From positions 1-8,195 of the forward strand of contig DUUU01000111.1 in NCBI GenBank assembly GCA_012841485.1: 8,195 nucleotides of DNA, read 5' to 3'. The notes under the pieces were generated by a model. That model ran no database searches. It saw nothing but the letters and a program-made list of their open reading frames with translations, and was not told where the DNA came from. Source of the DNA: Armatimonadota bacterium (lineage in GTDB: Bacteria; Armatimonadota; JAAZEB01). Both the position numbers and the translations under genes were made by a program. Below, one piece after another: positions 1 through 6,953 of the stretch (position 1 is its first letter; each line of letters opens with the position of its first letter).

Positions 1-168
1 CTCCTCCATCGCAGGCGCTCGCCGGTGCCGCGCGTTCCGCCTCCCATGTCTGGCCGGGGGGCACCGGCCGCCTGTGGAGGGCCTGGGCATCTGCGGCATC
101 CACCACGCGAAGGGGCAGCGGCGGATGCGGGCTTACCGGCGATGCGCGCCGCCCGAGGAGGAGACCGT
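1..168. other. Upstream region, no gene supported
   Basis: No coding region could be supported here. The frame of the downstream lipoprotein stays open to the left edge, with a possible GTG at 25. Its translation is low-complexity Arg/Pro/Gly/Ala and would place a long tail in front of a good signal peptide, so it is read as untranslated. The only structure seen is a short G+C hairpin: GGCCGG at 52-57 pairs with CCGGCC at 64-69 around a 6-base loop. It has no T-run after it, so it is at best a weak terminator of an upstream gene. No convincing -35/-10 pair was seen. Confidence 0.5.
155..164 (+). promoter_or_regulatory. Ribosome binding site of the lipoprotein gene
   Basis: The purine run GAGGAGGAGA ends 4 bases before ATG 169. 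It is a strong Shine-Dalgarno match and fixes the start at 169 rather than the upstream in-frame GTG at 25, which has no comparable site. Confidence 0.75.
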
Positions 169-297
169 ATGCGACCGCTCGATCTCTTTTCGAAAAGTGT
201 CTGGCCAAAGCGCCACCGCCTCCTTTCAACCCTGCCACCGTTCCCTCTCCTTCTCGCTCTCGTCTTTCTCGTCGCTTGTGGTTCCCCGGCAGGCGCG
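169..297 (+). other. Lipoprotein signal peptide of the lyase-like protein
   Basis: Residues 1-43 contain several Lys/Arg before a Leu/Val/Phe-rich stretch, then LVAC followed by GSPAGA. The lipobox fits signal peptidase II cleavage before Cys37. The residue after Cys is Gly, not Asp, so in a diderm host outer-membrane sorting would be expected by the usual rule. Signal peptidase I cleavage after AGA (41-43) is the alternative, giving a freely secreted protein. Confidence 0.7.
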
Positions 298-3200
298 CGG
301 GAGAGGGAAGAGGCGGATCTGCAGCGTCACCTGATTCAGCCCGGGCAGCTCAAGCGCCTGGTGATCGAGACTCCCCTTATCAGGCAGGGGAAGCCCCAGG
401 CGGTGATCGCGATTGCTGAGGGGGAGGTCTACCGCCAGGGCGCGGCCACGATCAACGCCGCGTTGAAGGAGACGGTCGGCGTCGAGCTCCCGGTGAAGCC
501 TGCGGCGTCGGTCGCGCCGGATGAGGCCGAGCGGAGCCACTGCATCCTGCTGGGCCACCTCGACAACAATCCGCTCGTCGCACATCTCTACCACACCTAC
601 TATGATTGCCTCGACGCGGGCTATACCGGCAAGGGGGGCTACGAGATCCGCAGCGTGCATGACCCCTTCGCCACCGGCGTGAACTGCATCGTGGCCGGCG
701 GGAGCGATGAGGAGGGAGCGGCGGCCGCCGCGCGGGCGCTCGCCCAGATCATCCGCGATTCGGCGAAGGGAAGCGACGTGGTGCTGCCGCGCCTCCTGAA
801 GCTGGAACTGCGCGCCGCGGGGCGAACCGGCACGCTTCCCGGGCGGCTCTCGCCGGAGGAGGCGTCGCGTCTCCTCGCCCAGGAGATGGCGACCTATGAC
901 AAGCCCGGCCTCGGACGGGCGATGGCGGGCAACATCACCAAACACGCCGTGCTCTACCACCGCTATGGCGACCCGGCACACCTGGAGATCTACCGGAAGC
1001 TGATCCAGCGCCACATCCGCTACTACGCGGAAGACGCCTACATTCGTAGCTCGCTGCGCCGCTACGACCGCGAATTCCGCGATTCCTGGGCGTGGCACTT
1101 CGTCGTCACCTGGGACCTCCTGGAAGAGGAGCCCGTCTTCTCGGACGCGGAGCGTCTGGCGATCACCAACCACTGCCTCCGCCTGGTCCAGGAGTGCGTC
1201 CTCTATCAGAGGTGGGACCGCCCCGAGGCGGTGCAGCGGTGGGCGCAAAACCGCAACATCGTTCACAACCACCAGACCTGGCCCGCGCTCGCCTGCTACT
1301 TCGGCGCGCGCTATTTCGGGGGCTACTACAATCATCCCTACGCGAAGGCGTGGAAGACCATCGCGGATGGCGTCTTCAACGGCCAGAAACTCGCGGCCAA
1401 GCCACAGGAGGATGCTGCGAGCTACCAGTGGCTGCCGCTGCGGCACACCATCATCTGGTCACTCGCGAGTGGCGACCACACCTTTTTCACGGAGGGGCAC
1501 GCCCGGCGTGCCGCCGAAACGGCCCTGATGCTGGTGGACAACCTCGGCAACCAGCCGGCGTTCGGCGACCACACCGATTGGACCGTGACGGCGGGAATCC
1601 CCGACTTCCTGGGGCGGTGCGCCTGGTACTACCGCGATGGCCGCTACCTCTGGGGGGCGATGCGCGCGGGGCAATCCATCGCGGGCGAGCTGCAAGAGAC
1701 CTACACGCCCCGAGCCGCGCCAACGCCTCCGGGTGACCACGTGGGGATGGTCATCAGCCGGCTGCCCCGGCAGTGCTATGACCACACCGAGCGGCAGGCA
1801 CAATACCCGGTGAAGCCGAACCTGCCCTACGAGGAGAGCTTCGATAAGCTCACCTTCCGTGATGGCCTGGAGCCCCAGAATCAATACCTGCTGTTGGATG
1901 GCTACGCGCGCGGCAACCACATGCACTTCGATGCCAACGCGATCATCCACTTTGCCGACCGGGGCGCCTGCTGGCTGGTGGATGGCGAGTACATCCGGAA
2001 CGGCCCCAAGTATCACACCTCGCTGACGGTGCTCCGCGACGGGCAGAGCGCCCTCCTTCCCGCGGTGGCCGGACTGGTACGCCAGGCCGACCTGAAGAGC
2101 GCCGGCTTCTCCTCCTCGCGGATCACCGGCTACAACGGCGCCACCTGGACCCGTCACCTCCTCTGGCAGAAGGGGAGCTACTTTGTCGTCATCGACGAAG
2201 TGACGGCAGAGACCCCGGGTGATTACACCCTGGGCAGCACCTGGCGGGTGTTGGGCGAGCCAAAGCTGGAAGGGAGTGCGCTCACCGTCACGCAGCGGGA
2301 AAGCTCGGCGCAGGTGCAGAACGCCGATGGCCTGGCCGGGCGCCTTCGCTTCGAGCGCATGGCGGGGGCATGGCCGATCCACGCGCTCGTCTTCCGTGTT
2401 GGGCGCCGCCTGGCCCAGGGAGAGACGCATCTCTTCCGCAATCTCTTCTTCGCCTCCTCGCCAGAGCGCCCGCAATCGCTTCAGGTGCTGCCTGCCGGGG
2501 CGGGAGGAGTGCTGGTGACCGGGGGGCCGGCGCCGGCGTGGTGGGGCGTCTCGGGCCCCGACCGGCCGGCCCGACGCGGCAAGCTCGAGACGGACGCGGC
2601 GCTCTTCCGGGTTACCCCCTCGGGCTACGCCCTGGCCTCCGCGCGGCGCCTGGCCGCGGGCGATCTTCTCTTCAGCAGCGATCAGCCGGTCGATATCGAG
2701 GTAGACGCGCAGCGCGACGAGGGCGTGCTGGCCTCGGAAAAACCCGCCAAGGTGGTCCTCCGCCTGGCGCCTGGCGCGGCTTGGACGCTGGGCGGCGAGA
2801 AGGGCCGGGCCGGCGCCGATGGCACCGTTCGCCTGGAGCTGGCGCCCGGCCGGCACGCGCTGAAGGCGGATCGCTTTGCCCTGCCGGCTGCTCTCGCCGA
2901 GGCCCTGGCCGCGGCTCCGCAGGGAGCGGCCCTCGCGGGTGGCGCGCGCGAGCAATCCACGCCGGCGGCCTGGAACTTCAGGGCGTTTCGCGCGGAGCGC
3001 CGCCCCCTCATGGTCCAATCTGTTCGCTGCGACCAGCCGCATCAGGGCCGCTACGGTCCGGTGGAGAAGCTGGCGGACGGGGGCTACCGGAGCTCGTTGC
3101 AGTCGGTGCAGTGGGCGCGCGGCGTTGCCCCGGAAGTGACGTTCGATCTGGGAGCGGTCCGCGAGATCGAGAGCGTTCGGATCCGCGCCTGGGAGCTCAC

Positions 3201-4497
3201 CGAGGCCCAGAAGGGCGCGCGGCGCGAGCTCTGGCTGAGCAACGACGGTTTCCAGACCGACCGCCGCCGCGTGGATGCAGAGTTCGCGCCGGCGGGCACC
3301 GAGGAGTTCGGGTCGAACATCAATTTCCTCTACACCTGCGCGGTTCGCCAGAAGGCGCGCTACCTGCGCCTGAAGATGACTCCCGCGGGTGAGGAGGGAG
3401 TGATCTACCTGGCGGAGGTGGAGTTCTTTGGCAGCGAACCCGACCGCCGCTCGGAGATCACCGCGCTTGCATCCGGACGCCTTGGCCCCGCGGGAGTGCC
3501 CGCGACCGTGGCATCGACGGCAACCGGGCAGATCGTCGTCGTGGATGCTGAGGGAAAGCGGCTGTGGGAGTATCAGGCGCGCGGGCGCGTCCATGCCCTG
3601 GCCGTTGCCGACGTCGACGGAGACGGTCGCGACGAGGTGATTGCCGGGGGGCAGCCGGCATGGCTGCTCTGCCTCGATGCCACCGGGAAGCGCCGCTGGG
3701 AGCACCGCCCCCGGGCGTACCGTGGCCTCGCGGGCGATGTGATCACCCTCTGCGTGGGTGACCTGGAGGGCGACGGCAAGCGGGAGGTGGTCGCCGGTCT
3801 GCTGTGCTGGAAGTACATTGCCGTGGACACGGAGGGCAAGGAGAAGTGGGACACCGTCATCTACGCCCATAGCGCCACGGCGTGCGCCCTGGCGGACCTG
3901 GAGGGGGATGGCCGGCGCTCGGTGATCGCGGGCAATGCCTACTACCGGCTCAACCTTCTGGGGCCCGATGGCCGGACGCGCTGGGAGAACTACACCCTGG
4001 GTCCGGAACACACGTTCGTCGCCGCCGCCGATCTGGACGGCGATGGCAAAGAGGAGATCCTGGCGGGGAGCGATCTGGGCGAGTTCCACGCGCTCACCGG
4101 CGGGCGCGAGCGCCTCTGGGATGTGAATGCCGGCGATGCCGTGCGCGCCATCCTGACGCACCGGCCCAAGGGGGCGCCTCTGGAGGTGTACGCCGCGGGC
4201 GATAGCGGATTCGTCTATGCCTGCAAGCCGGATGGCTCGCTGCGCTGGAGGGTATCGGCCGGCGATGCGATCAACGGCGCGCTCCTTGCCGACGTGAACG
4301 GCGATGGCCAGCCGGAGATCGTTGCGGCGGCCGGCAACGCCGGCGTAGTGATCCTCGGCCGCGACGGCAAGATCCACCGGTCGCTGCGCGCGGCCTCGTC
4401 CGTGACGCACGTGCAGGTGCTCCCCGGAGGGACGCCGCGCATCGTCGCCGCCCTGGCCGATGGCTCCCTGGCCGCCTGGCCGGCCAATCCCAGGTGA
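169..4497 (+). CDS. Multi-domain lipoprotein: heparinase II/III-like lyase with discoidin-like and FG-GAP/PQQ-like propeller domains
   Basis: Predicted surface-anchored polysaccharide-active protein of 1,442 residues, likely a lyase of acidic glycans. The N-terminus is basic, then hydrophobic (about 25-36), then a lipobox LVAC with Cys37. An AGA site at 41-43 would also allow ordinary signal-peptidase cleavage. Residues about 55-215 form an alpha/beta domain resembling the non-catalytic N-terminal domains of glycoside hydrolases (weak). Residues about 227-518 are a helical toroid like heparinase II/III and alginate lyases, with an NHQ motif (His368) and a candidate Tyr419. Residues about 519-830 are the beta-sandwich part with the family-like HMHFDAN segment (His584, His586, Asp588). 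A further beta-rich stretch follows to about 900. Residues about 952-1088 look like an F5/8 type C (discoidin) fold. Residues about 1096-1442 hold eight propeller repeats of about 45 residues. Five of these carry Ca-binding-like DxxGDG loops (Asp1148, 1198, 1243, 1288, 1375). The start is chosen by the ribosome site and signal peptide. The substrate and exact lyase family are unknown; a non-catalytic binding role is possible. Confidence 0.88.
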   Translation: MRPLDLFSKSVWPKRHRLLSTLPPFPLLLALVFLVACGSPAGAREREEADLQRHLIQPGQLKRLVIETPLIRQGKPQAVIAIAEGEVYRQGAATINAALKETVGVELPVKPAASVAPDEAERSHCILLGHLDNNPLVAHLYHTYYDCLDAGYTGKGGYEIRSVHDPFATGVNCIVAGGSDEEGAAAAARALAQIIRDSAKGSDVVLPRLLKLELRAAGRTGTLPGRLSPEEASRLLAQEMATYDKPGLGRAMAGNITKHAVLYHRYGDPAHLEIYRKLIQRHIRYYAEDAYIRSSLRRYDREFRDSWAWHFVVTWDLLEEEPVFSDAERLAITNHCLRLVQECVLYQRWDRPEAVQRWAQNRNIVHNHQTWPALACYFGARYFGGYYNHPYAKAWKTIADGVFNGQKLAAKPQEDAASYQWLPLRHTIIWSLASGDHTFFTEGHARRAAETALMLVDNLGNQPAFGDHTDWTVTAGIPDFLGRCAWYYRDGRYLWGAMRAGQSIAGELQETYTPRAAPTPPGDHVGMVISRLPRQCYDHTERQAQYPVKPNLPYEESFDKLTFRDGLEPQNQYLLLDGYARGNHMHFDANAIIHFADRGACWLVDGEYIRNGPKYHTSLTVLRDGQSALLPAVAGLVRQADLKSAGFSSSRITGYNGATWTRHLLWQKGSYFVVIDEVTAETPGDYTLGSTWRVLGEPKLEGSALTVTQRESSAQVQNADGLAGRLRFERMAGAWPIHALVFRVGRRLAQGETHLFRNLFFASSPERPQSLQVLPAGAGGVLVTGGPAPAWWGVSGPDRPARRGKLETDAALFRVTPSGYALASARRLAAGDLLFSSDQPVDIEVDAQRDEGVLASEKPAKVVLRLAPGAAWTLGGEKGRAGADGTVRLELAPGRHALKADRFALPAALAEALAAAPQGAALAGGAREQSTPAAWNFRAFRAERRPLMVQSVRCDQPHQGRYGPVEKLADGGYRSSLQSVQWARGVAPEVTFDLGAVREIESVRIRAWELTEAQKGARRELWLSNDGFQTDRRRVDAEFAPAGTEEFGSNINFLYTCAVRQKARYLRLKMTPAGEEGVIYLAEVEFFGSEPDRRSEITALASGRLGPAGVPATVASTATGQIVVVDAEGKRLWEYQARGRVHALAVADVDGDGRDEVIAGGQPAWLLCLDATGKRRWEHRPRAYRGLAGDVITLCVGDLEGDGKREVVAGLLCWKYIAVDTEGKEKWDTVIYAHSATACALADLEGDGRRSVIAGNAYYRLNLLGPDGRTRWENYTLGPEHTFVAAADLDGDGKEEILAGSDLGEFHALTGGRERLWDVNAGDAVRAILTHRPKGAPLEVYAAGDSGFVYACKPDGSLRWRVSAGDAINGALLADVNGDGQPEIVAAAGNAGVVILGRDGKIHRSLRAASSVTHVQVLPGGTPRIVAALADGSLAAWPANPR
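3454..4494 (+). repeat. Eight-fold propeller repeat inside the lyase-like protein
   Basis: About eight tandem units of about 45 residues share the pattern: hydrophobic strand, D-x-x-G-D-G-x-x-E loop, strand ending in Ala-Gly, then a DGxxxW-type strand. Intact or near-intact loops begin at residues 1148, 1198, 1243, 1288 and 1375. The unit between 1288 and 1375 (about 1331) keeps the strands but has lost the acidic loop. The first and last units also lack it. The pattern mixes FG-GAP/VCBS-type calcium loops with the Trp-ending strands of PQQ-like repeats, so an eight-bladed beta-propeller is the best guess. This is protein-level repetition and not a DNA repeat. Confidence 0.75.
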
Positions 4498-4532
4498 GGC
4501 GGATCCGGTTCACCGGCGTCTGACGCGCAACC

Positions 4533-4546
4533 GCCCGGAATCGGGC
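4533..4546 (+). terminator. Weak candidate terminator hairpin after the lyase-like gene
   Basis: GCCCG at 4533-4537 pairs with CGGGC at 4542-4546 around the loop GAAT, 36 bases past the TGA of the large gene. The stem is only 5 bp and no T-run follows, so intrinsic termination is doubtful. Confidence 0.2.
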
Positions 4547-4626
4547 ACAAGCCTCTGCGCGTCGTGGATGCACGGGCGCCGGCTGCTGGGTGCCTGTCGC
4601 GCATCCTCGGTGGGGGAGAGAGAACA

Positions 4627-4655
4627 GGGGGGGAGCGCCTTGCCCTCTCCCCTCC
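4627..4655 (+). terminator. G-run/C-run hairpin, possible terminator or leader structure
   Basis: GGGGGGGAG at 4627-4635 pairs with CTCCCCTCC at 4647-4655, nine pairs with one G-U, around an 11-base loop. An alternative uses GGGGAGAG at 4613-4620 with CTCTCCCC at 4645-4652. No T-run follows either one. It sits between two functionally distinct units, which is where a terminator is expected, but it could also be a mRNA leader structure. Confidence 0.3.
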
Positions 4656-4717
4656 CGCCCTGGAACAGCGGTTTCGCGGCGCCGTCTGCCGAGCGCCCGG
4701 AGCTTCCGTGCCCCTCC

Positions 4718-4746
4718 TTCCTGATACCATCCGGGTCTAGCAGGAA
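4718..4746. promoter_or_regulatory. Imperfect inverted repeat, possible operator
   Basis: The left half TTCCTGATA (4718-4726) and right half TAGCAGGAA (4738-4746) are inverted copies matching at 8 of 9 positions, with an 11-base spacer. It ends 54 bases before ATG 4801, a plausible operator position for the downstream operon. A repeat of this quality can arise by chance in 300 bases, so support is weak without a second copy or a known regulator. Confidence 0.25.
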
Positions 4747-4784
4747 ACGCCCGCCCCGGTCGCCAAGAAAGAGAATGTGAGATC

Positions 4785-4790
4785 GGAGGG
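4785..4790 (+). promoter_or_regulatory. Ribosome binding site of the Gfo/Idh/MocA gene
   Basis: GGAGGG lies 10 bases upstream of ATG 4801. It favours that start over the in-frame GTG at 4777, which lies upstream of this site and has only a loose A/G run before it. Confidence 0.65.
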
Positions 4791-4800
4791 CTCGGGCCGT

Positions 4801-5865
4801 ATGAAGGCGTTATCTGTAGGTATCCTGGGGCTGGGCCACCTGCACCCGCGCAGTTATATGCCCCATTTTGAAGCGACAGAAGGCGTGAGCGTTGTGGCCG
4901 CCGCGGACGCCAACCCCGCTCTCCTTGATCATTTCGTCCAGGAGTTTCCGGTGCGTGGCTATGCCGACTGGCGCGAGATGATCGATAAGGAGAAGCTGGA
5001 CCTGGCCGTTCTTTTCCTGCCGCATGCGCACTGCCCGGATGCGGCCGTGGCCTGTGCCGAGCGGGGGATCCACCTCATCGTCGAGAAGCCGATGGCCGCC
5101 GATGCGGCGGGCGTCCGGCGCATGATCGCCGCCGCGGAGAAATCGGGCGTTCTGCTGAGCACCGCCTACGTATGGCGCTACCATCCAGTGGCGTGCCAGA
5201 TGAAGCAGCTCGTCCAGAGCGGCGTGCTGGGAAAGCCGGTCGGAGGCGAGGGCCGGTGCGCGGCAGGTCGTCTGGATCGCTATATCCAGGGCAACGCGAG
5301 CTGGATGCTGCAGCGAGAGCTGAGTGGCGGCGGCCCGATGTTCAATCTGGGCGTCCACTGGATCGACCTCTATCGCTGGATGCTCGAGGATGAGGTCACC
5401 GAGGTCATCGGCAAGAACGTGAAGGTGAATGACCAGTACGACATTGAGGACAACTCCTTCGCGCTCCTCACCTTTTCGCGTGGCGCGGTGATCGCGCTCG
5501 ACATCAGCTACACCGTGCCGGATTCCTATCCCTTTGGGCGCGACCTGGCGCTCTCGCTGCGTGGCACGGGCGGAGCCATCTCCTGGAGCCCCTCCTTCGA
5601 GGGGGTGCGCGAGACGCTTTTTGTCTGCAGCGACAGCGGCGAATACGCAGCCTCGCCGCGGCGACACCTCAGCTTCGAGCTGGAGAGCGTGCCGGGCTAT
5701 AGCGGCGTCATGGGCCGGCAGTACCTGAGCGATATCGCGGAATGCATCCGCTCTGGCAAGAAGCCGCCCATCACCGGGCAGGATGGCATGCGCGCGCTGG
5801 AAGTGGTGGAAGCGATCTACCAATCGGCCGAAAGTGGCCGTGCCGTGCGGCTTTCCGCGGAGTGA
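4801..5865 (+). CDS. Gfo/Idh/MocA family NAD(P)-dependent oxidoreductase
   Basis: Predicted cytoplasmic dehydrogenase of 354 residues, a normal length for the family, which oxidises or reduces hydroxyl/keto groups on sugars, cyclitols and related compounds. The N-terminal Rossmann fold starts at once with GILGLGHLH (Gly10, Gly12). The EKP motif has Lys96 as the expected catalytic and cofactor-contacting lysine. The C-terminal alpha/beta domain carries GGG at 176-178 and the signature NLGVHWID with His186 and Asp189. The residue four before His186 is Asn182, where inositol dehydrogenase-type members have Asp. Start: ATG 4801 has the better ribosome site and places the first beta strand right at the N-terminus; GTG 4777 would add eight residues. 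It is the first gene of a probable operon, 46 bases before the hydroxyacid dehydrogenase. The substrate cannot be named from sequence alone. Confidence 0.9.
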   Translation: MKALSVGILGLGHLHPRSYMPHFEATEGVSVVAAADANPALLDHFVQEFPVRGYADWREMIDKEKLDLAVLFLPHAHCPDAAVACAERGIHLIVEKPMAADAAGVRRMIAAAEKSGVLLSTAYVWRYHPVACQMKQLVQSGVLGKPVGGEGRCAAGRLDRYIQGNASWMLQRELSGGGPMFNLGVHWIDLYRWMLEDEVTEVIGKNVKVNDQYDIEDNSFALLTFSRGAVIALDISYTVPDSYPFGRDLALSLRGTGGAISWSPSFEGVRETLFVCSDSGEYAASPRRHLSFELESVPGYSGVMGRQYLSDIAECIRSGKKPPITGQDGMRALEVVEAIYQSAESGRAVRLSAE

Positions 5866-5902
5866 GCGGCGCCTGGCGCCCGTGATCGCATCCGCCGGGA
5901 TC

Positions 5903-5906
5903 GGAG
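5903..5906 (+). promoter_or_regulatory. Ribosome binding site of the hydroxyacid dehydrogenase gene
   Basis: GGAG sits 5 bases before ATG 5912 and selects this start. The frame is open further upstream to 5783, but that stretch overlaps the oxidoreductase gene and encodes no family sequence. Confidence 0.6.
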
Positions 5907-5911
5907 TTTCG

Positions 5912-6898
5912 ATGAGCGTGAAGGTTGTCATTACGGACTACATCGAGCCGGATCTGAAGTGGGAGGAGAAGGAGCTCGCCCAGCGCGGTCTCCCCTTCAC
6001 CTACCACCAGCTCAAGTTTGCGCCGGCCGATCAGGTGATCGAGGCCACGCGCGATGCCGACGTGGTCGTCGTGAATATGGTGAAGATCACGCGGGAGGTG
6101 ATCGCCGCGTGGGAGAAGTGCCGGCTCGTGATCCGGCACGGCGTCGGCTACGACAATGTGGATGTGGCCGCGCTGACGGAGAAGGGAATCCCCCTCTGCT
6201 ATATTCCGGACTACTGCGCAGAGGAGGTGGCCGAGCAGGCGATTGCCCTGATCTTTGCCTGCGCGCGTCGGATCCCCGCCAGCCGCAAGGTGCTGGAAGA
6301 GTCCTCGGCGCGTGGCCAGTGGGACTTCGCCGATGTGATCCCGATGTACCGCATGGCGGGACGCACGCTTGGCATCCTCGGGTGCGGGCGCATTGGCAGC
6401 TACGTCTACCGGAAGCTGCAATCGTTTGGGTTCAACTTCCTCATCTGCGACCCCTACCTGAGCGAGGAGCGCCGTCGCAAGCTGGGCATCGAGCTGGTCG
6501 ATAAGGAAACGCTCTTCCGCGAGTCGGACTTCATCACGCTCCACACGCCCCTCAACGACGAGACGCGGCGGATCGTCAACGCCGAGACCCTGGCGATGAT
6601 GAAGCCGACGGCGTACGTGATCAACACCGCGCGCGGGCCCTTGGTAGACCACCAGGCGCTGGCGGACGCGCTGCGAAACGGCACCATCGCCGGCGCGGCG
6701 ATTGATGTCTTTGATAAGGAACCACCGGAGACGGACTATCCCCTCTTCGGCCTGCCGAATGCCATCCTCACCCCGCACCTGGCATGGTACTCGGAGGATG
6801 CCGCCTGGCGCATCCGCGAGATCATCCTCCTGGAGATCGACCGTTTTGCCGCCGGCCAGCCGCCGCGCTACTGCGTGAATCCCCAGGTGTTGAGCTGA
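5912..6898 (+). CDS. NAD-dependent D-2-hydroxyacid dehydrogenase, CtBP-like
   Basis: Predicted cytoplasmic 328-residue dehydrogenase interconverting a 2-keto acid and the D-2-hydroxy acid. The split catalytic domain begins MSVKVVITDY. The segment RHGVGYDNVDVAA, then PDYCAEEVAEQA, resembles the C-terminal-binding-protein (CtBP) branch rather than typical SerA. The NAD-binding fold has GxGxxG at Gly157, Gly159 and Gly162. Asp180 at the end of the next strand points to NAD rather than NADP. The catalytic set is complete: Arg241 (in TARGPLVD), Glu270 (in DKEPPE) and His289 (in TPHLAWYSED). No C-terminal ACT regulatory domain is present, so allosteric serine control as in SerA is unlikely. It lies 46 bases after the oxidoreductase and 55 before the aminotransferase, all same strand. 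It may be labelled phosphoglycerate dehydrogenase by automatic tools, but the CtBP-like signatures make that substrate uncertain. Confidence 0.9.
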   Translation: MSVKVVITDYIEPDLKWEEKELAQRGLPFTYHQLKFAPADQVIEATRDADVVVVNMVKITREVIAAWEKCRLVIRHGVGYDNVDVAALTEKGIPLCYIPDYCAEEVAEQAIALIFACARRIPASRKVLEESSARGQWDFADVIPMYRMAGRTLGILGCGRIGSYVYRKLQSFGFNFLICDPYLSEERRRKLGIELVDKETLFRESDFITLHTPLNDETRRIVNAETLAMMKPTAYVINTARGPLVDHQALADALRNGTIAGAAIDVFDKEPPETDYPLFGLPNAILTPHLAWYSEDAAWRIREIILLEIDRFAAGQPPRYCVNPQVLS

Positions 6899-6930
6899 GG
6901 GCACGGGGGCGCGCCACGGGCACGCCCTCA
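6896..6930 (+). other. Inverted repeat overlapping the dehydrogenase stop codon
   Basis: TGAGGGC (6896-6902) and GCCCTCA (6924-6930) are a perfect 7-base inverted repeat with a 21-base G+C-rich loop. The left arm includes the TGA stop. The loop also contains the palindrome GGCGCGCC (6908-6915). A 7-base direct repeat GGGCACG occurs at 6899-6905 and 6918-6924. Only two T residues follow, so it is more likely an mRNA stability or attenuation element, or chance, than a strong terminator. Confidence 0.35.
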
Positions 6931-6940
6931 TTGGATCGAT

Positions 6941-6944
6941 GGGA
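6941..6944 (+). promoter_or_regulatory. Ribosome binding site of the aminotransferase gene
   Basis: GGGA (continuing AA) lies 9 bases before ATG 6954. An in-frame TGA at 6948-6950 blocks any earlier start, so 6954 is the first possible start codon in this frame. Confidence 0.5.
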
Positions 6945-6953
6945 ACGTGATAT

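Larger units (their letters stand above)
4498..4800. other. Intergenic region between the lyase-like gene and the oxidoreductase operon
   Basis: About 300 bases with no gene I can support. An open frame from 4460 to 4780 gives a Pro/Ser/Arg-rich product without recognisable motifs and overlaps the end of the previous gene. The region holds a small hairpin 36 bases after the stop (4533-4546), a G-run/C-run hairpin (4627-4655) and an imperfect inverted repeat (4718-4746). A promoter for the next three genes would be expected here, but no clear -35/-10 pair was seen. Confidence 0.55.

Noticed and set aside
1..9. Possible - strand start codon (ATG read leftwards from 9-7) of a divergent gene
   Set aside because: Only three codons lie within the window and there is no good ribosome site before it.
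25..168. Upstream extension of the lyase-like gene from GTG 25
   Set aside because: It would bury the lipoprotein signal behind 48 low-complexity residues, while ATG 169 has a strong ribosome site directly before it.
74..334. Small Cys/Arg-rich open frame overlapping the start of the lyase-like gene
   Set aside because: It overlaps the signal-peptide coding region by 166 bases in another frame, has no ribosome site and matches no family I recognise.
1459..4410. Very long open frame on the - strand, opposite the lyase-like gene
   Set aside because: It mirrors a well-supported + strand gene in G+C-rich DNA, where antisense stops are rare. Its translation is rich in Arg/Ala/Gly/His with no recognisable domain. 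The same holds for the - strand frames at 226-1446, 4810-5931 and 5771-7054.
4460..4780. 106-codon open frame covering the intergenic region
   Set aside because: It starts inside the preceding gene, is Pro/Ser/Arg-rich without motifs, and lacks a ribosome site. It is more likely a chance open frame in G+C-rich DNA.
5868..5880. GGCGCC repeated twice after the oxidoreductase stop
   Set aside because: It can form only a 4-bp stem with a 5-base loop, is followed by no T-run and lies inside a tight operon. It is probably ordinary G+C-rich sequence.
5783..5911. N-terminal extension of the hydroxyacid dehydrogenase
   Set aside because: The extra 43 residues overlap the oxidoreductase gene and do not resemble the family. 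The start at 5912 has GGAG at proper spacing and begins with the expected first beta strand.
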